This document shows positions 27,357-37,425 of a stretch of DNA of 64,000 bases, in pieces. Position 1 is the stretch's first letter. Every line of letters begins with the position of its first letter. Where the stretch lies: positions 1,054,001 to 1,118,000 of the forward strand of contig OZ241850.1 in assembly GCA_965203045.1 (NCBI GenBank). The letters are read 5' to 3'. This stretch comes from G965203045 sp965203045 (GTDB lineage Bacteria > Pseudomonadota > Gammaproteobacteria > PS1 > Pseudothioglobaceae). The notes under the pieces were generated by a model. That model saw nothing but the letters and a program-made list of their open reading frames with translations, did not search any database and was not told the DNA's origin. The position numbers were made by a program, and so were the translations under genes.

Positions 27357-28916
27357 TTGCAATTCATCAATAAAATTAAAGCCCTTAGCCCTTATAAACA
27401 CTTGCTGCTTAAAAGTAAAGTCGGCTTAGAAAAAGAAGGGTTGCGTGTTAGTAAAGAGGGCGTTATTGCCAAAACTCACCACCCCAAAGTATTTGGTAGC
27501 TCTCTTACCAATAGTGTTATTACTACTGATTTTTCAGAATCTTTATTAGAGTTAATCACCCCGCCACTAGCCCCTGATATGGCGCTGGATTTTTTAGCTA
27601 ATACTCAGCAATTTATGTATAGGCATTTGCCAAATGGTGAATTTTTCTGGCATAGTAGTATGCCATGTATTATTCGCGATAGAACATCAATTCCGCTAGC
27701 ACAGTATGGCAAATCTAACTTAGGACAACTAAAAACGCTCTACCGCCGCGGTTTAGGCGTGCGTTATGGGCGCACAATGCAGACAATTGCTGGTATTCAT
27801 TTTAATTTTTCTTATCACCATAGGTTTTGGCAGGCATATCAAACTTTGCTTAAAGATAGACAAGATTTGCAAGATTTTATCAATTGGCACTATATGGCTT
27901 TGGTGCGTAATCTGCTACGATTTAATTGGTTGATTATTTATTTATTTGGCGCCTCACCTGCGGTGTGTCGTTCTTTTTTATATAATTATCATCGCCATTC
28001 GTTAGTGGATTTTACAAAGAATAGTCTTTATGAACCATTTGCAATATCGCTGAGAATGGGCGATATTGGTTATCAAAATTCTCAAGAAGATGAAATTGGC
28101 ATCAAGGCGAATTACAATAGTTTGGACCATTACACCAGCAGTTTATTATTAGCCATTCAAACTCCTTGTGAACGTTGGCAAAAATTTAGTAAAAAAATCA
28201 GCGGCAAGCATCAACAATTAAATGTCAATTTATTACAAATAGAGAATGAATACTACGCCAGTGTGCGCCCTAAACCAAAGCAAAGTCTTAATTTAGGTCC
28301 TATTGAAGCGCTTAATAAATATGGTATTGACTACATAGAGCTGCGTTGCTTGGACGTAAACCCACTACTGCCTTTAGGCATTGACAGACAACAGATTTTA
28401 TTTTTAGAGGCATTTTTTTTATTTTGCCTACTTAACCCCTCAGCGCCAATTGCCTCTTATGAACAAGTAGAGATTGACAATAACATAAATTTAATAGCCC
28501 ACAGAGGCGCTGATACTAAACTTAAACTACAACGTCAACAAACAGAGATAAGTGTTAAAACTTGGGGTTTGGAGCTAATAGACCAAATTGCTAAATGCGC
28601 CCAATTACTAGGAAAGGACTACGTGTTGGCAATAAAAGCAATAAGTTCTCGCATTAATGACTATAAACTCACCCCCGCCTATAAAATCATTGCCCAAATA
28701 CAGCAAAATAATGAGAGTTTTTTTGCATTTAGCAAACGTCTAAGCCAACAATACCAGCGCCACCACCTACACCAAACAAACAATGATGATTTTAATAAAT
28801 ATCTAGGAGATGTAAATGAGCAATCTATCAAAGCCCAGCATCGCATTGAACAAAATGATAAACTAGATTTTGATAAATATTTAGCCAATTTTAATAATAA
28901 TATAATGCAATTATGA
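27357..28916 (+). CDS. gshA: Glutamate-cysteine ligase (type I)
   Basis: A 519-residue gammaproteobacterial-type GshA for the first step of glutathione synthesis. GLEKEGLRVSKEG (about residues 23-35), TTDFSESLLELITPP, RHLPNGEFFWHSSMPC and IDYIELRCLDVNPLLPLGID are signature segments. The start is a TTG at 27357, the only start codon that keeps the conserved N-terminus. The stop overlaps the cca ATG by 4 nt (ATGA). Confidence 0.93.
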   Translation: MQFINKIKALSPYKHLLLKSKVGLEKEGLRVSKEGVIAKTHHPKVFGSSLTNSVITTDFSESLLELITPPLAPDMALDFLANTQQFMYRHLPNGEFFWHSSMPCIIRDRTSIPLAQYGKSNLGQLKTLYRRGLGVRYGRTMQTIAGIHFNFSYHHRFWQAYQTLLKDRQDLQDFINWHYMALVRNLLRFNWLIIYLFGASPAVCRSFLYNYHRHSLVDFTKNSLYEPFAISLRMGDIGYQNSQEDEIGIKANYNSLDHYTSSLLLAIQTPCERWQKFSKKISGKHQQLNVNLLQIENEYYASVRPKPKQSLNLGPIEALNKYGIDYIELRCLDVNPLLPLGIDRQQILFLEAFFLFCLLNPSAPIASYEQVEIDNNINLIAHRGADTKLKLQRQQTEISVKTWGLELIDQIAKCAQLLGKDYVLAIKAISSRINDYKLTPAYKIIAQIQQNNESFFAFSKRLSQQYQRHHLHQTNNDDFNKYLGDVNEQSIKAQHRIEQNDKLDFDKYLANFNNNIMQL

Positions 28917-30040
28917 AAACTTATCTAGTCGGTGGTGCGGTGCGGGATAAATTACTTAATTTGGCGGTGCCAGATAAAGACTTTGTAGTCGTTGGGGCGA
29001 CTAGTAAGCAAATGCTTGATTTAGGATTTCGCCAAGTTGGCAAAGATTTTCCGATATTTTTACACCCCAAAACTAAACAACAATACGCCCTTGCGCGCAC
29101 TGAGCGCAAAATAGGTACTGGCTATCGTGGTTTTAGCACTAATACCAAGGCGGTATCACTGCAACAAGATTTATCCAGACGCGACCTCACCATTAATGCT
29201 ATGGCAATTGATACCGATGATAAAAGTGGGACTATTATTGACCCTTTTGGTGGGCAGCAAGATTTAGCACAAGGCTTATTAAAACACATATCTCCTGCTT
29301 TTAGCGAAGATGCGGTGCGGGTATTAAGAGTGGCTAGATTTGCTGCTAGATTTAAGCCTTTTGGCTTTAAGGTCGCCCACAAAACCCACCGCCTAATGCA
29401 ACAGATGGTAGCAAATGGTGAAGTTGGTACTTTGGTAGTTGAACGAGTTTTTAGCGAATTAGAAAGAGCGCTTAGTTATAAAACACCATCAGCTTTTTTT
29501 AATGTCTTAAATGCTTGCGGCGCGCTAAAAATCATTATGCCAGAATTAAGTCTTCCTAGTGCTAAACACCAAAAGTATTTTACTTTTTTAGATAATTTAG
29601 ATACTGATAATATCAATATTAAATGGGGGCTACTATGTGCTGGTTTATCAATTGATGCTAGTAAAAAACTCAACAAACGGCTAAAAACCCCAAAAACTAT
29701 GCACCAGTTAGCTAATCTAAGCGCTACTTATACAAAATTCGCCCAATCATTTATCATTCATAGCCCGACAACAATTTTGGATTTTTATTTAAAAACAGAC
29801 TCATTACGCAGGCAACAACGGTTTCAAGATTTACTAGCGGTATTTGGGCTGCTTAAAATCAGCGTTGATACTGATGCTATTAAATTTGTTCACCAACAGC
29901 TACTAAATATAGATATATCAAAACTTAAGACCCCAAACATCGCCACCCAACTAACTCAAAAACGTAAACAAGTAGTAAAATCAGCCCTTAGTGATTACTT
30001 TATCAACAATGTGCACATCAAATGTCAATGCGGACCTTAG
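28913..30040 (+). CDS. cca: CCA tRNA nucleotidyltransferase
   Basis: A 375-residue class II CCA-adding enzyme. The nucleotidyltransferase motif is LVGGAVRDKLL (residues 5-15), the metal-binding pair is in PDKDFVVVGA, DLSRRDLTINAMAID is motif B/C, and EDAVRVLRVARFAARF follows. At 375 residues there is no clear C-terminal HD phosphohydrolase domain like that of the 412-residue E. coli enzyme. Translation is coupled to gshA by a 4-nt overlap. Confidence 0.94.
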   Translation: MKTYLVGGAVRDKLLNLAVPDKDFVVVGATSKQMLDLGFRQVGKDFPIFLHPKTKQQYALARTERKIGTGYRGFSTNTKAVSLQQDLSRRDLTINAMAIDTDDKSGTIIDPFGGQQDLAQGLLKHISPAFSEDAVRVLRVARFAARFKPFGFKVAHKTHRLMQQMVANGEVGTLVVERVFSELERALSYKTPSAFFNVLNACGALKIIMPELSLPSAKHQKYFTFLDNLDTDNINIKWGLLCAGLSIDASKKLNKRLKTPKTMHQLANLSATYTKFAQSFIIHSPTTILDFYLKTDSLRRQQRFQDLLAVFGLLKISVDTDAIKFVHQQLLNIDISKLKTPNIATQLTQKRKQVVKSALSDYFINNVHIKCQCGP

Positions 30041-30047
30041 TAATACT

Positions 30048-33000
30048 ATGAGCGCTAAATTTTTTACCAACCGAGATAGTAATACCTTATTTAATAAATT
30101 TGCTGGGGTTTTTACTTATAATAAAAATATTAATAATTTTGATGTTTTGGTGGGTTATTTCCGCTCATCAGGTTATTTTAAGATTCGCCCTTTTTTGGAA
30201 AATATCGCCAATATTCGTATTTTAGTCGGGATAAATGTTGACAAAATTACAGCCGATATGCAGCAACAAGGCTTAGCCTTATTTAAGGGTGATGACGACC
30301 AAACATTTAAACATTGGCAACAGCAATTTATAGAAGACGCTCAAAACGCTCGCTATGACCAACAAACAGAACAAGGTATCTTACAATTTACTGATGATAT
30401 GAGGCAGCAGAAGTTGGAATTAAAAGCCCATCCTAGTAAAAAAATTCATGCCAAAATTTATATCTTCCGCCCTGATAATTTTAATGAACACAACAGTGGT
30501 AGTGTTATTACTGGTTCATCTAACCTAACTAGCGCTGGTCTGGGAATACAAACAGCTTCTAATTATGAATTTAATGTTTTGCTAAATGACTATACTGATG
30601 TTAAATTTGCTAGTGATGAGTTTGAAAAATTATGGGCAGAAGGGATGAGTATTTTGCCTGAACAAGCAATAGCTACTAAAGATAAAACCTATCTAAGTGA
30701 TAATATCACCCCTTATGAATTATACCTAAAATGCTTGATTGAGTATTTTGGTAGCGAAATTGAATTTGACCCTAATTCTATTAAAGATTTACCCAAAGAT
30801 TTTAAACACCTATCCTACCAAATGGATGCGGTTAATCAAGGCTTTGAGATGCTTAAAAAACATAATGGCTTCTTTTTATCCGATGTGGTCGGTTTAGGTA
30901 AAACAATTATTGCTATTTTAATTGCTAGACAATTTTTATTTTTAGGCGGCCGTGGTCATAATCCTAGTATTTTATTGATTGTCCCGCCAGCGCTTAAACA
31001 AAACTGGAGAGATACTCTTGAAAAATTTGATATTAGTGGCAAAGTCACTATCTTGACCAATGGCAGTCTTCACAAAATAACCCGCCCCCAAAAATATGAT
31101 ATGGTTATTGTTGATGAAGCGCATAAATTCCGCAATGATACCGCAGTATCATACGGCATGCTACAACGTATTTGCAAAACACCTAACAAAGCCAATAAGG
31201 CTAAAAAGGTTATTCTTATCTCTGCCACACCGCTTAATAACAAACCCAATGATTTATATAATCAAATCCTGCTTTTCCAAGATGGTAATAATTCTACCCT
31301 TGATTTTCCACTAGCGCCTTTTTTTACTAAAACCATTAAAGAACATAAAGCAATTTTGCGGCTAACAAATCAACAAAATATAGCTAAACGAACAAAACAG
31401 CTTTACCAACAAATTAGACAACAAGTAATTACCCCGCTAATGGTGCGCAGAACGCGCACTGATTTAATGGACAATAAACGTTATAAAAAAGATTTAGAAG
31501 AGCATAATGTGGTATTTCCCAAAACAGCCCCGCTAAAAATTATTTATTACAAACTAGAACCAACATTAGAAAAACTCTACGACAACACCATCAACCAAAT
31601 TGATAACAAGAATCAAAGCAGAAAAGGACTTTTATACACCCGTTATCGCGCTTTGGGCTACCTTAGTCCAAAGTTTAAGGAACAATACACAAGAGCTGAT
31701 ATTATTAGTGAACAATTAGTTGGCATTATGAAAACATTGCTACTAAAAAGAATGGATAGCAGTTTTTATGCTTTTAGGGAAACTTTAGCGCGTTTTATCA
31801 CATCATCGCAAGTCATGCTAAAAATGATTGACAATGACGAAATTATCATTGCCCCTAATCTTAATATAGAGGATTATATTTTAGAGGATAGAGAAGAAGA
31901 ATTAATGTCCCTACTAGCCCGTGAGAGCCTCACCGACCCAACTATTATTATTTGCAGACGAGATGACTTTGAAAAAGGGTTTATTGAAGGTGTTAAACAC
32001 GACCACCAAATATTACTAGCTTTAAAAGCAAGTTGGGACGAGGTAACAATTGATCCCAAAAGAGATGAGTTTTTGGACCAATTGCCCATATTTTTAGACC
32101 TGAGACAAAATCCAGAGGGCAAAATAATCATCTTTACCGAAAGTAGAGATACTATGCAATATTTAGAAAAAGTCATCGCTGCTACTGACTACAAAAATAA
32201 AACCTTAGCAGTTAGTTCAACAAATATTAGATCATTAAAACAAACTATTAATCGTAATTTTGATGCTAATATTGAGTCAACTGCAAGAGAAAATGACTAT
32301 CAAATTATTATTACCACCGATGTTTTAGCAGAGGGTGTGAACCTGCATCGGGCTAATAGCGTTATTAACTATGACACCCCTTGGAATAGCACTAAACTTA
32401 TGCAAAGAATTGGCAGGGTTAACCGTATTGGCCAAGCATCTAGGTCTATTTTTGTCTATAATTTTTATCCTACCGCCCAAATTGATGATGATATTCAATT
32501 AAAGAAAAGGGCGTTTGTTAAACTGCAAGCCTTTCACAGCGCCTTAGGTGGGGACGAACAAATTTACTCAATTGATGAACAAATTAGCTCTTTTGGAATT
32601 TTTGATGAAAACATACAACAACAAAAAGATGAAATTTTGCCATTTTTAGAAGAAGTGAGGGCTTTTAGAGAAAAGGACCCAGACGCATACAAGCGCCTTA
32701 GGGATTTACCAAGCAAAGTTAGAAATGCGGTTAAAAGCCCTGATTATAAAAATAGCACACTTATTTTTACTCGCAACGAAGATAAAGGTAGTCGGCGTTT
32801 TTATCGGGTAGGTGGTGAGGGGGATAAAATAGCTAATTATAGTTTTTTAGAAGCCGCTACCCTATTAAAACAATCAATTAACTCTGAACAAACCCCACTA
32901 CCTAAGTGCCATTACCCCCAAGTATCATCAGCGCTTAAATACTTTGAAAATGAATTGGTACAAACTATTATGAGTCGTTCCCAAAATAAATTACTATCAC

Positions 33001-33299
33001 CAATGGAAAATAAGGCTATTAATTTTTTAAAAGCCTTAAAAAATCTAAGCAACGATGATGAACAACAACAAATAGCCCAAGCTATAAGCCAAATTGAGGA
33101 TAAACGTTTTTCAAGCCTTGTAAAAGACATCAATAAACTAAGCAAAAATATCCAAAACATCAAACCAACCGTTATCTTAGAAAAAGCCCTAACAATTATC
33201 AAAAAATACAATATTGATAATAATCCTAATGATGAGGGCGACAAAGTAAGATCAATCAGCACCAAACCAACAATTATTATCTCACAATCTTATACTTGA
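30048..33299 (+). CDS. PLD-like nuclease / SNF2-type helicase (defence/restriction component)
   Basis: About 1,083 residues from the ATG 7 nt after cca; in-frame GTG 29991 and ATG 30009 lie within cca. The N-terminus is a phospholipase-D-like domain: the HxK motif in KKIHAKIYIF (His about 134) followed by GSSNLTSAGL. An SF2/SNF2 helicase follows: DVVGLGKT Walker A (about 279-286), IVDEAH (354-359), LISATPLNNKP, IIFTESRDT, TDVLAEGVNLHRA and LMQRIGRVNRIGQ. The C-terminal ~250 residues are unassigned. It starts a defence island with the adenine methylase 1 nt downstream. Together they resemble the helicase-plus-methylase half of DISARM class 1 or a type I/IIG-like restriction pair. The activity is inferred. 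Confidence 0.85.
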   Translation: MSAKFFTNRDSNTLFNKFAGVFTYNKNINNFDVLVGYFRSSGYFKIRPFLENIANIRILVGINVDKITADMQQQGLALFKGDDDQTFKHWQQQFIEDAQNARYDQQTEQGILQFTDDMRQQKLELKAHPSKKIHAKIYIFRPDNFNEHNSGSVITGSSNLTSAGLGIQTASNYEFNVLLNDYTDVKFASDEFEKLWAEGMSILPEQAIATKDKTYLSDNITPYELYLKCLIEYFGSEIEFDPNSIKDLPKDFKHLSYQMDAVNQGFEMLKKHNGFFLSDVVGLGKTIIAILIARQFLFLGGRGHNPSILLIVPPALKQNWRDTLEKFDISGKVTILTNGSLHKITRPQKYDMVIVDEAHKFRNDTAVSYGMLQRICKTPNKANKAKKVILISATPLNNKPNDLYNQILLFQDGNNSTLDFPLAPFFTKTIKEHKAILRLTNQQNIAKRTKQLYQQIRQQVITPLMVRRTRTDLMDNKRYKKDLEEHNVVFPKTAPLKIIYYKLEPTLEKLYDNTINQIDNKNQSRKGLLYTRYRALGYLSPKFKEQYTRADIISEQLVGIMKTLLLKRMDSSFYAFRETLARFITSSQVMLKMIDNDEIIIAPNLNIEDYILEDREEELMSLLARESLTDPTIIICRRDDFEKGFIEGVKHDHQILLALKASWDEVTIDPKRDEFLDQLPIFLDLRQNPEGKIIIFTESRDTMQYLEKVIAATDYKNKTLAVSSTNIRSLKQTINRNFDANIESTARENDYQIIITTDVLAEGVNLHRANSVINYDTPWNSTKLMQRIGRVNRIGQASRSIFVYNFYPTAQIDDDIQLKKRAFVKLQAFHSALGGDEQIYSIDEQISSFGIFDENIQQQKDEILPFLEEVRAFREKDPDAYKRLRDLPSKVRNAVKSPDYKNSTLIFTRNEDKGSRRFYRVGGEGDKIANYSFLEAATLLKQSINSEQTPLPKCHYPQVSSALKYFENELVQTIMSRSQNKLLSPMENKAINFLKALKNLSNDDEQQQIAQAISQIEDKRFSSLVKDINKLSKNIQNIKPTVILEKALTIIKKYNIDNNPNDEGDKVRSISTKPTIIISQSYT

Positions 33300-33300
33300 A

Positions 33301-36300
33301 ATGGATTTTAGCCAAGCTTACGGCCGAGACACTTACTTAAGATTTTTAGCTGAGAAATTTAGTTTTAGTAAGTCCATAATGCCCTTGTCTATCCCGAGTG
33401 CAGAAGTTAAACAATTAGCACAACTAGGTTTTATTACTACTGGTGATAATAAAGAACTCCCAGTTTTTGAAGCCTATATTAACCCCGATACCCAGCTTAG
33501 TCGCAATCGCGTTGGTCTGCGTAATGTGGTGCTAAAACAAATTAAATCAAAAACAAACGATGGCGCTTTTGCGGTTTATATTGATAAGGATAATAGTCAG
33601 TGGCGTTTTAGTTTTATGACAATTGAGCCACATTTTAAAAATGGTAATATTGACTTAGTAAAAACCGCTAGCAAACGTTTTACTTATCTATTGGGCAAGA
33701 ATACCCAGACTAGAACTGCTATACAAAGATTTGACAGGCTTAATAAACAATCAACACTTCAAGACCTAAAAGACGCCTTTGCTGTTGAACCACTAACCAA
33801 AGATTTTTATGAAAAATTATTCAAATGGTATCGAGAAGCTGAAAAAACAGTGGTTTTCCCTAATGATGAAAATACTGACAACCACACCCAAACAAGCCTT
33901 ATCCGCTTAATTACCCGCCTATTATTTGTGTGGTTTTTAAAACAAAAGCGCCTTATTAACTCTGATTTATTTGACCAAGCAAAACTAGAAAACATCATTA
34001 ATTGGCACAAGCCTAGCAGTTTTTATAAAGCAATTTTACAAAACTTATTCTTTGCCACCCTTAATCGTCCAATCACAGAGCGAAGTCTTCGCAAAACTAC
34101 CAATGGCAAGGCAAACAATACCAACTATTTAGTCACTAATGTTTATCGCTATCAAAGCTATTTTGTGGACCAAGACCAACTACAAATTATTAAACTATTT
34201 GCTCATACGCCATTTTTAAACGGCGGTTTGTTTGAATGCTTAGATAGGGAGGCAACAGATGAGGAAAAGCACCAATACGACCAAGATAGTGGTGTGCGAG
34301 CAGTTAGAAGCGCTGTGCGCATTGAAGGCTTTTCTGACCATAAGGATAACACACTTAGTATTAGCAATGATTTATTTTTTAGTGAAGATGAGACAAACTT
34401 AGGACTAATTGACTTATTTAAACAATACCAATTTACCGCAACAGAGAGCACACCAGCTGATATAGAAGTTGCCCTTGACCCTGAGCTACTTGGCAAAGTG
34501 TTTGAAAATTTACTTGCCAGCTATAATCCTGAGACTAAGACACAAGCCCGCAAAGCCACCGGCAGTTATTACACCCCTAGAGAGATTGTTGACTATATGG
34601 TAGATGAGAGCCTTAAACAATACCTATATCAACAAGTTAGACCAGATGATAATGATAGAGAATTTTACTGGCAGCGCCTAGATGATTTATTCACAAATGT
34701 TGATAAATTTGGGCGTCTAAATACTAAGGCAGATGGCTTGTCTGTTATTTATGACGCCGAGATAGCAAAACTTATAAAAGCGCTTAGCGAGATTAAGATA
34801 CTTGACCCAGCAGTTGGTAGTGGCGCTTTTCCTATGGGGCTATTACAACGTATTACCAGCCTACTTGCTATTCTGGACCCTGATAATAGCCATTTTAAAG
34901 GCTTACAATTAGCAAAAGCCGCCCAAATTCCAGAAAATACCAGCAAAAAAGCTGCTATGGATGCTATTGAGGAAGTATTTAGTCCAGCAAACAAGTATAA
35001 CAACTATGGCAGAAAACTCTATTTAATTGAAAAGAGTATCTATGGTGTAGATATTCAGCCCATTGCTATTCAAATTTGTAAACTGCGCTTTTTTATCAGC
35101 CTCACCATTGAACAAACAACCAATGATGATAAAAATGATAATTATGGCATCAAAGCTTTGCCTAATTTAGAGACTAATTTTATTATTGCTAATACTTTGT
35201 TGCCACTGGGCAAAATATCACATAGTGGACAAATGGATTGGCTACAAAGCCGTATTGAAGAGTTATATCAGCAATTAGCCAAAGTCCGCCATAAGCATTT
35301 CAGCGCCAAAACTAAAACAACCAAAAACAAATATAGAAAAGAGGATAAAAAAATTAGAGCGCAAATGCTAGAACAATTAGGCAACACCAGTAAGGATATA
35401 AAACAAAAAATGCAAAAAGTGGCTAATTGGGATCTATACAATCCCAATGCCATAGCTGATTGGTTTGACCCCAAATGGCAGTTTGGAGTGAGCGCGGGTT
35501 TTGATATTGTGATTGGTAATCCGCCCTATATTAGGCAAGAAGCAATTAAAAAACTCAAACCACAATTAAAGCAACATTATAGCGTTTTTACTGGCACTGC
35601 CGATATTTATACTTATTTTTATGAAAAAGGAATAACCTTATTTGGTGATAATGGGCATTTGTGCTATATCACTTCTAATAAATGGATGCGGGCTAGATAC
35701 GGGCAAAAACTGCGCAGATTTTTTAAAAAAAGCACACAATTAAAACAAATTATTGATTTTAAAGGCAAGCAAATTTTTGAAAATGCTACTGTAGATACCA
35801 ATATCCTCCTTTGTGGTGGAGTTATCAATAAAAATAGCAATTTTTACTATCAACACCAATTACCCGATGATAACCATAAGTTATTTACTATGGCAATAGC
35901 AGATTTAACAGATAATGTCTATACTTTAGTACCAGCTGATGTTTTAGCTATAAAAAAGAAAATAGAACAAATTGGCACTCCGCTTAAAGATTGGGATGTA
36001 AATATATATCGTGGTGTGCTAACAGGATTTAATGAGGCTTTTATTATTGATACCGCTAAAAGAGATAAGCTTATCGCCCAACACCCAAAATCTGCTGAGA
36101 TTATTAAACCGATTTTAAGGGGTAGGGATATTAAGGCGTATGAAGCAAAATGGGCGGGATTGTGGATTATTAATACTTTCCCAGCGCTTAATATCAATAT
36201 TGATGATTATAGAGTGGTTAAAAACTATCTTAAGAAATTTTTACCTAAGATTAAACAAACAGGTAAAACCTTTATTGATAATGAAGGACGGCTACAAAAA

Positions 36301-36774
36301 ACACGAAAAAAGACAGGCAATAAATGGTTTGAAACTCAAGACCAGATAGCATATTATCCAGAGTTTAGCAAAGAAAAGATTGTTTATCCAATTATCAGTG
36401 GTGAGCCAAGATTTACATTGAATAATAATAGCTATTATACGAACGATAAATGCTTTTTAATAACAGGTAATATCAACTTGCAGTTTTTAACGGCTGTTCT
36501 CAATAGCAAATTATCATTTTGGTATTTACGACAAATAGGGAGTTTATTAGGCAGTGGTGGTTTTGAATTTAGAAAAATTTATGTAGAACAACTCCCCATC
36601 CCCAAAATCTCAAAATCAGCCCAACAACCTTTTATTGACATAGTAGATAAAATCTCAACAGCCAAAGGACAAAACCAAGACACCACTGATCTTGAAGCTG
36701 AAATTGATAAGATGGTTTATCAACTATATAATTTAAGTAAAACTGAAATTGCTATCATAAAACACAATGCTTAG
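33301..36774 (+). CDS. Eco57I-type N6-adenine DNA methylase
   Basis: A 1,157-residue protein. The AdoMet motif I LDPAVGSGAF is at residues 501-510, motif X-like TGSYYTPREIVDYMV near 420-435, IYGVDIQPIAIQICKLRFFISL is motif II/III, and catalytic NPPYIRQE is at 740. A C-terminal target-recognition domain (about 880-1,130) ends in LPIPKI. The N-terminal ~400 residues are helical and contain no obvious nuclease signature by eye. The layout is that of PglX/type IIG-like methylases. It starts 1 nt after the helicase stop, so they are co-transcribed. It probably marks self DNA while the PLD-helicase acts on unmodified DNA; that division of labour is inference. Confidence 0.88.
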   Translation: MDFSQAYGRDTYLRFLAEKFSFSKSIMPLSIPSAEVKQLAQLGFITTGDNKELPVFEAYINPDTQLSRNRVGLRNVVLKQIKSKTNDGAFAVYIDKDNSQWRFSFMTIEPHFKNGNIDLVKTASKRFTYLLGKNTQTRTAIQRFDRLNKQSTLQDLKDAFAVEPLTKDFYEKLFKWYREAEKTVVFPNDENTDNHTQTSLIRLITRLLFVWFLKQKRLINSDLFDQAKLENIINWHKPSSFYKAILQNLFFATLNRPITERSLRKTTNGKANNTNYLVTNVYRYQSYFVDQDQLQIIKLFAHTPFLNGGLFECLDREATDEEKHQYDQDSGVRAVRSAVRIEGFSDHKDNTLSISNDLFFSEDETNLGLIDLFKQYQFTATESTPADIEVALDPELLGKVFENLLASYNPETKTQARKATGSYYTPREIVDYMVDESLKQYLYQQVRPDDNDREFYWQRLDDLFTNVDKFGRLNTKADGLSVIYDAEIAKLIKALSEIKILDPAVGSGAFPMGLLQRITSLLAILDPDNSHFKGLQLAKAAQIPENTSKKAAMDAIEEVFSPANKYNNYGRKLYLIEKSIYGVDIQPIAIQICKLRFFISLTIEQTTNDDKNDNYGIKALPNLETNFIIANTLLPLGKISHSGQMDWLQSRIEELYQQLAKVRHKHFSAKTKTTKNKYRKEDKKIRAQMLEQLGNTSKDIKQKMQKVANWDLYNPNAIADWFDPKWQFGVSAGFDIVIGNPPYIRQEAIKKLKPQLKQHYSVFTGTADIYTYFYEKGITLFGDNGHLCYITSNKWMRARYGQKLRRFFKKSTQLKQIIDFKGKQIFENATVDTNILLCGGVINKNSNFYYQHQLPDDNHKLFTMAIADLTDNVYTLVPADVLAIKKKIEQIGTPLKDWDVNIYRGVLTGFNEAFIIDTAKRDKLIAQHPKSAEIIKPILRGRDIKAYEAKWAGLWIINTFPALNINIDDYRVVKNYLKKFLPKIKQTGKTFIDNEGRLQKTRKKTGNKWFETQDQIAYYPEFSKEKIVYPIISGEPRFTLNNNSYYTNDKCFLITGNINLQFLTAVLNSKLSFWYLRQIGSLLGSGGFEFRKIYVEQLPIPKISKSAQQPFIDIVDKISTAKGQNQDTTDLEAEIDKMVYQLYNLSKTEIAIIKHNA

Positions 36775-36913
36775 ATTTCATCCTCAAGTAGGGCAGATAT
36801 TTATGTGTGATTTTAGAGGTATGGTAGTCCCAGAGACGGTTTATACAATTAGTCCTAACCGTTTGGACTTAATTTATAAAAATGGGCTAAATAAATTGTA
36901 TATCTTTATTTAG
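36767..36913 (+). pseudogene. Internally deleted PemK/MazF-like toxin
   Basis: A 48-codon ORF starting inside the end of the methylase gene. Residues 1-23 (FHPQVGQIFMCDFRGMVVPE) match the N-terminus of PemK-like toxins, normally followed by MVKxRPVVVISP. Instead the sequence passes to VYTISPNRLDLIYKNGLNKLYIF, which resembles their C-terminal RLDL segment. About 70 middle residues are missing without breaking the frame, so it is almost certainly non-functional. No antitoxin gene is visible. Confidence 0.55.
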
Positions 36914-37176
36914 CCCAGCTATATTGCTATAGTCTTAAAGCCTGATGAAATATCAGAGCAGGAACAGTGTCAATTATACACAATATAAAAATTTTTACAA
37001 ATTTTATATAAAAATATAGTCAATTTCACAAAAAACAATTAAATTAGTTTTTAAAATAACTTTCCCTACTCAAAATATCAACAATATGGGTTATAAATTT
37101 TATAAACTGTTGACTTGAAAAACAAAAAATAATCAACACGTAATTGGTTTAATATTTTTTAAATGGAGGCTAAACT

Positions 37177-37404
37177 ATGAAATGTAGAATAGGAATTACT
37201 ACTGATTTAGAAAGAAGAAAAGCAGAATGGCAACGAGAATACAATTTATATAATTGGCAAGTGCTTGGGACTTATGGGTCAAAAACAGAGGCTCAACAAG
37301 CAGAAAATCGTCTTAGTCAACAACATGGTTGTCAAGCACATGGTGGCGGTGATGGCAATGAGTATGATACTTGGTGTGTTTATAGATTTGATTATATAGA
37401 TTGA
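37177..37404 (+). CDS. Small GIY-YIG-like domain protein
   Basis: A 75-residue protein with a strong Shine-Dalgarno (GGAGG at 37165-37169, 7 nt before ATG). The opening CRIGITTDLERRKAEWQREYN and the helix TEAQQAENRLSQQHGC resemble compact GIY-YIG-fold proteins found on plasmids and in defence islands. The catalytic Tyr/Glu set is not complete, so nuclease activity is doubtful. A 263-bp AT-rich gap separates it from the PemK remnant; the AbiJ-like gene follows 21 nt later, probably in the same operon. Confidence 0.6.
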   Translation: MKCRIGITTDLERRKAEWQREYNLYNWQVLGTYGSKTEAQQAENRLSQQHGCQAHGGGDGNEYDTWCVYRFDYID

Positions 37405-37425
37405 AAAAATAAATACAATTAAATA

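Noticed and set aside
29991..30047. GTG start at 29991 for the PLD-helicase
   Set aside because: It would place 50 nt of the gene inside cca and adds residues without similarity. The ATG at 30048, just after the cca stop, is more likely, though not proven.
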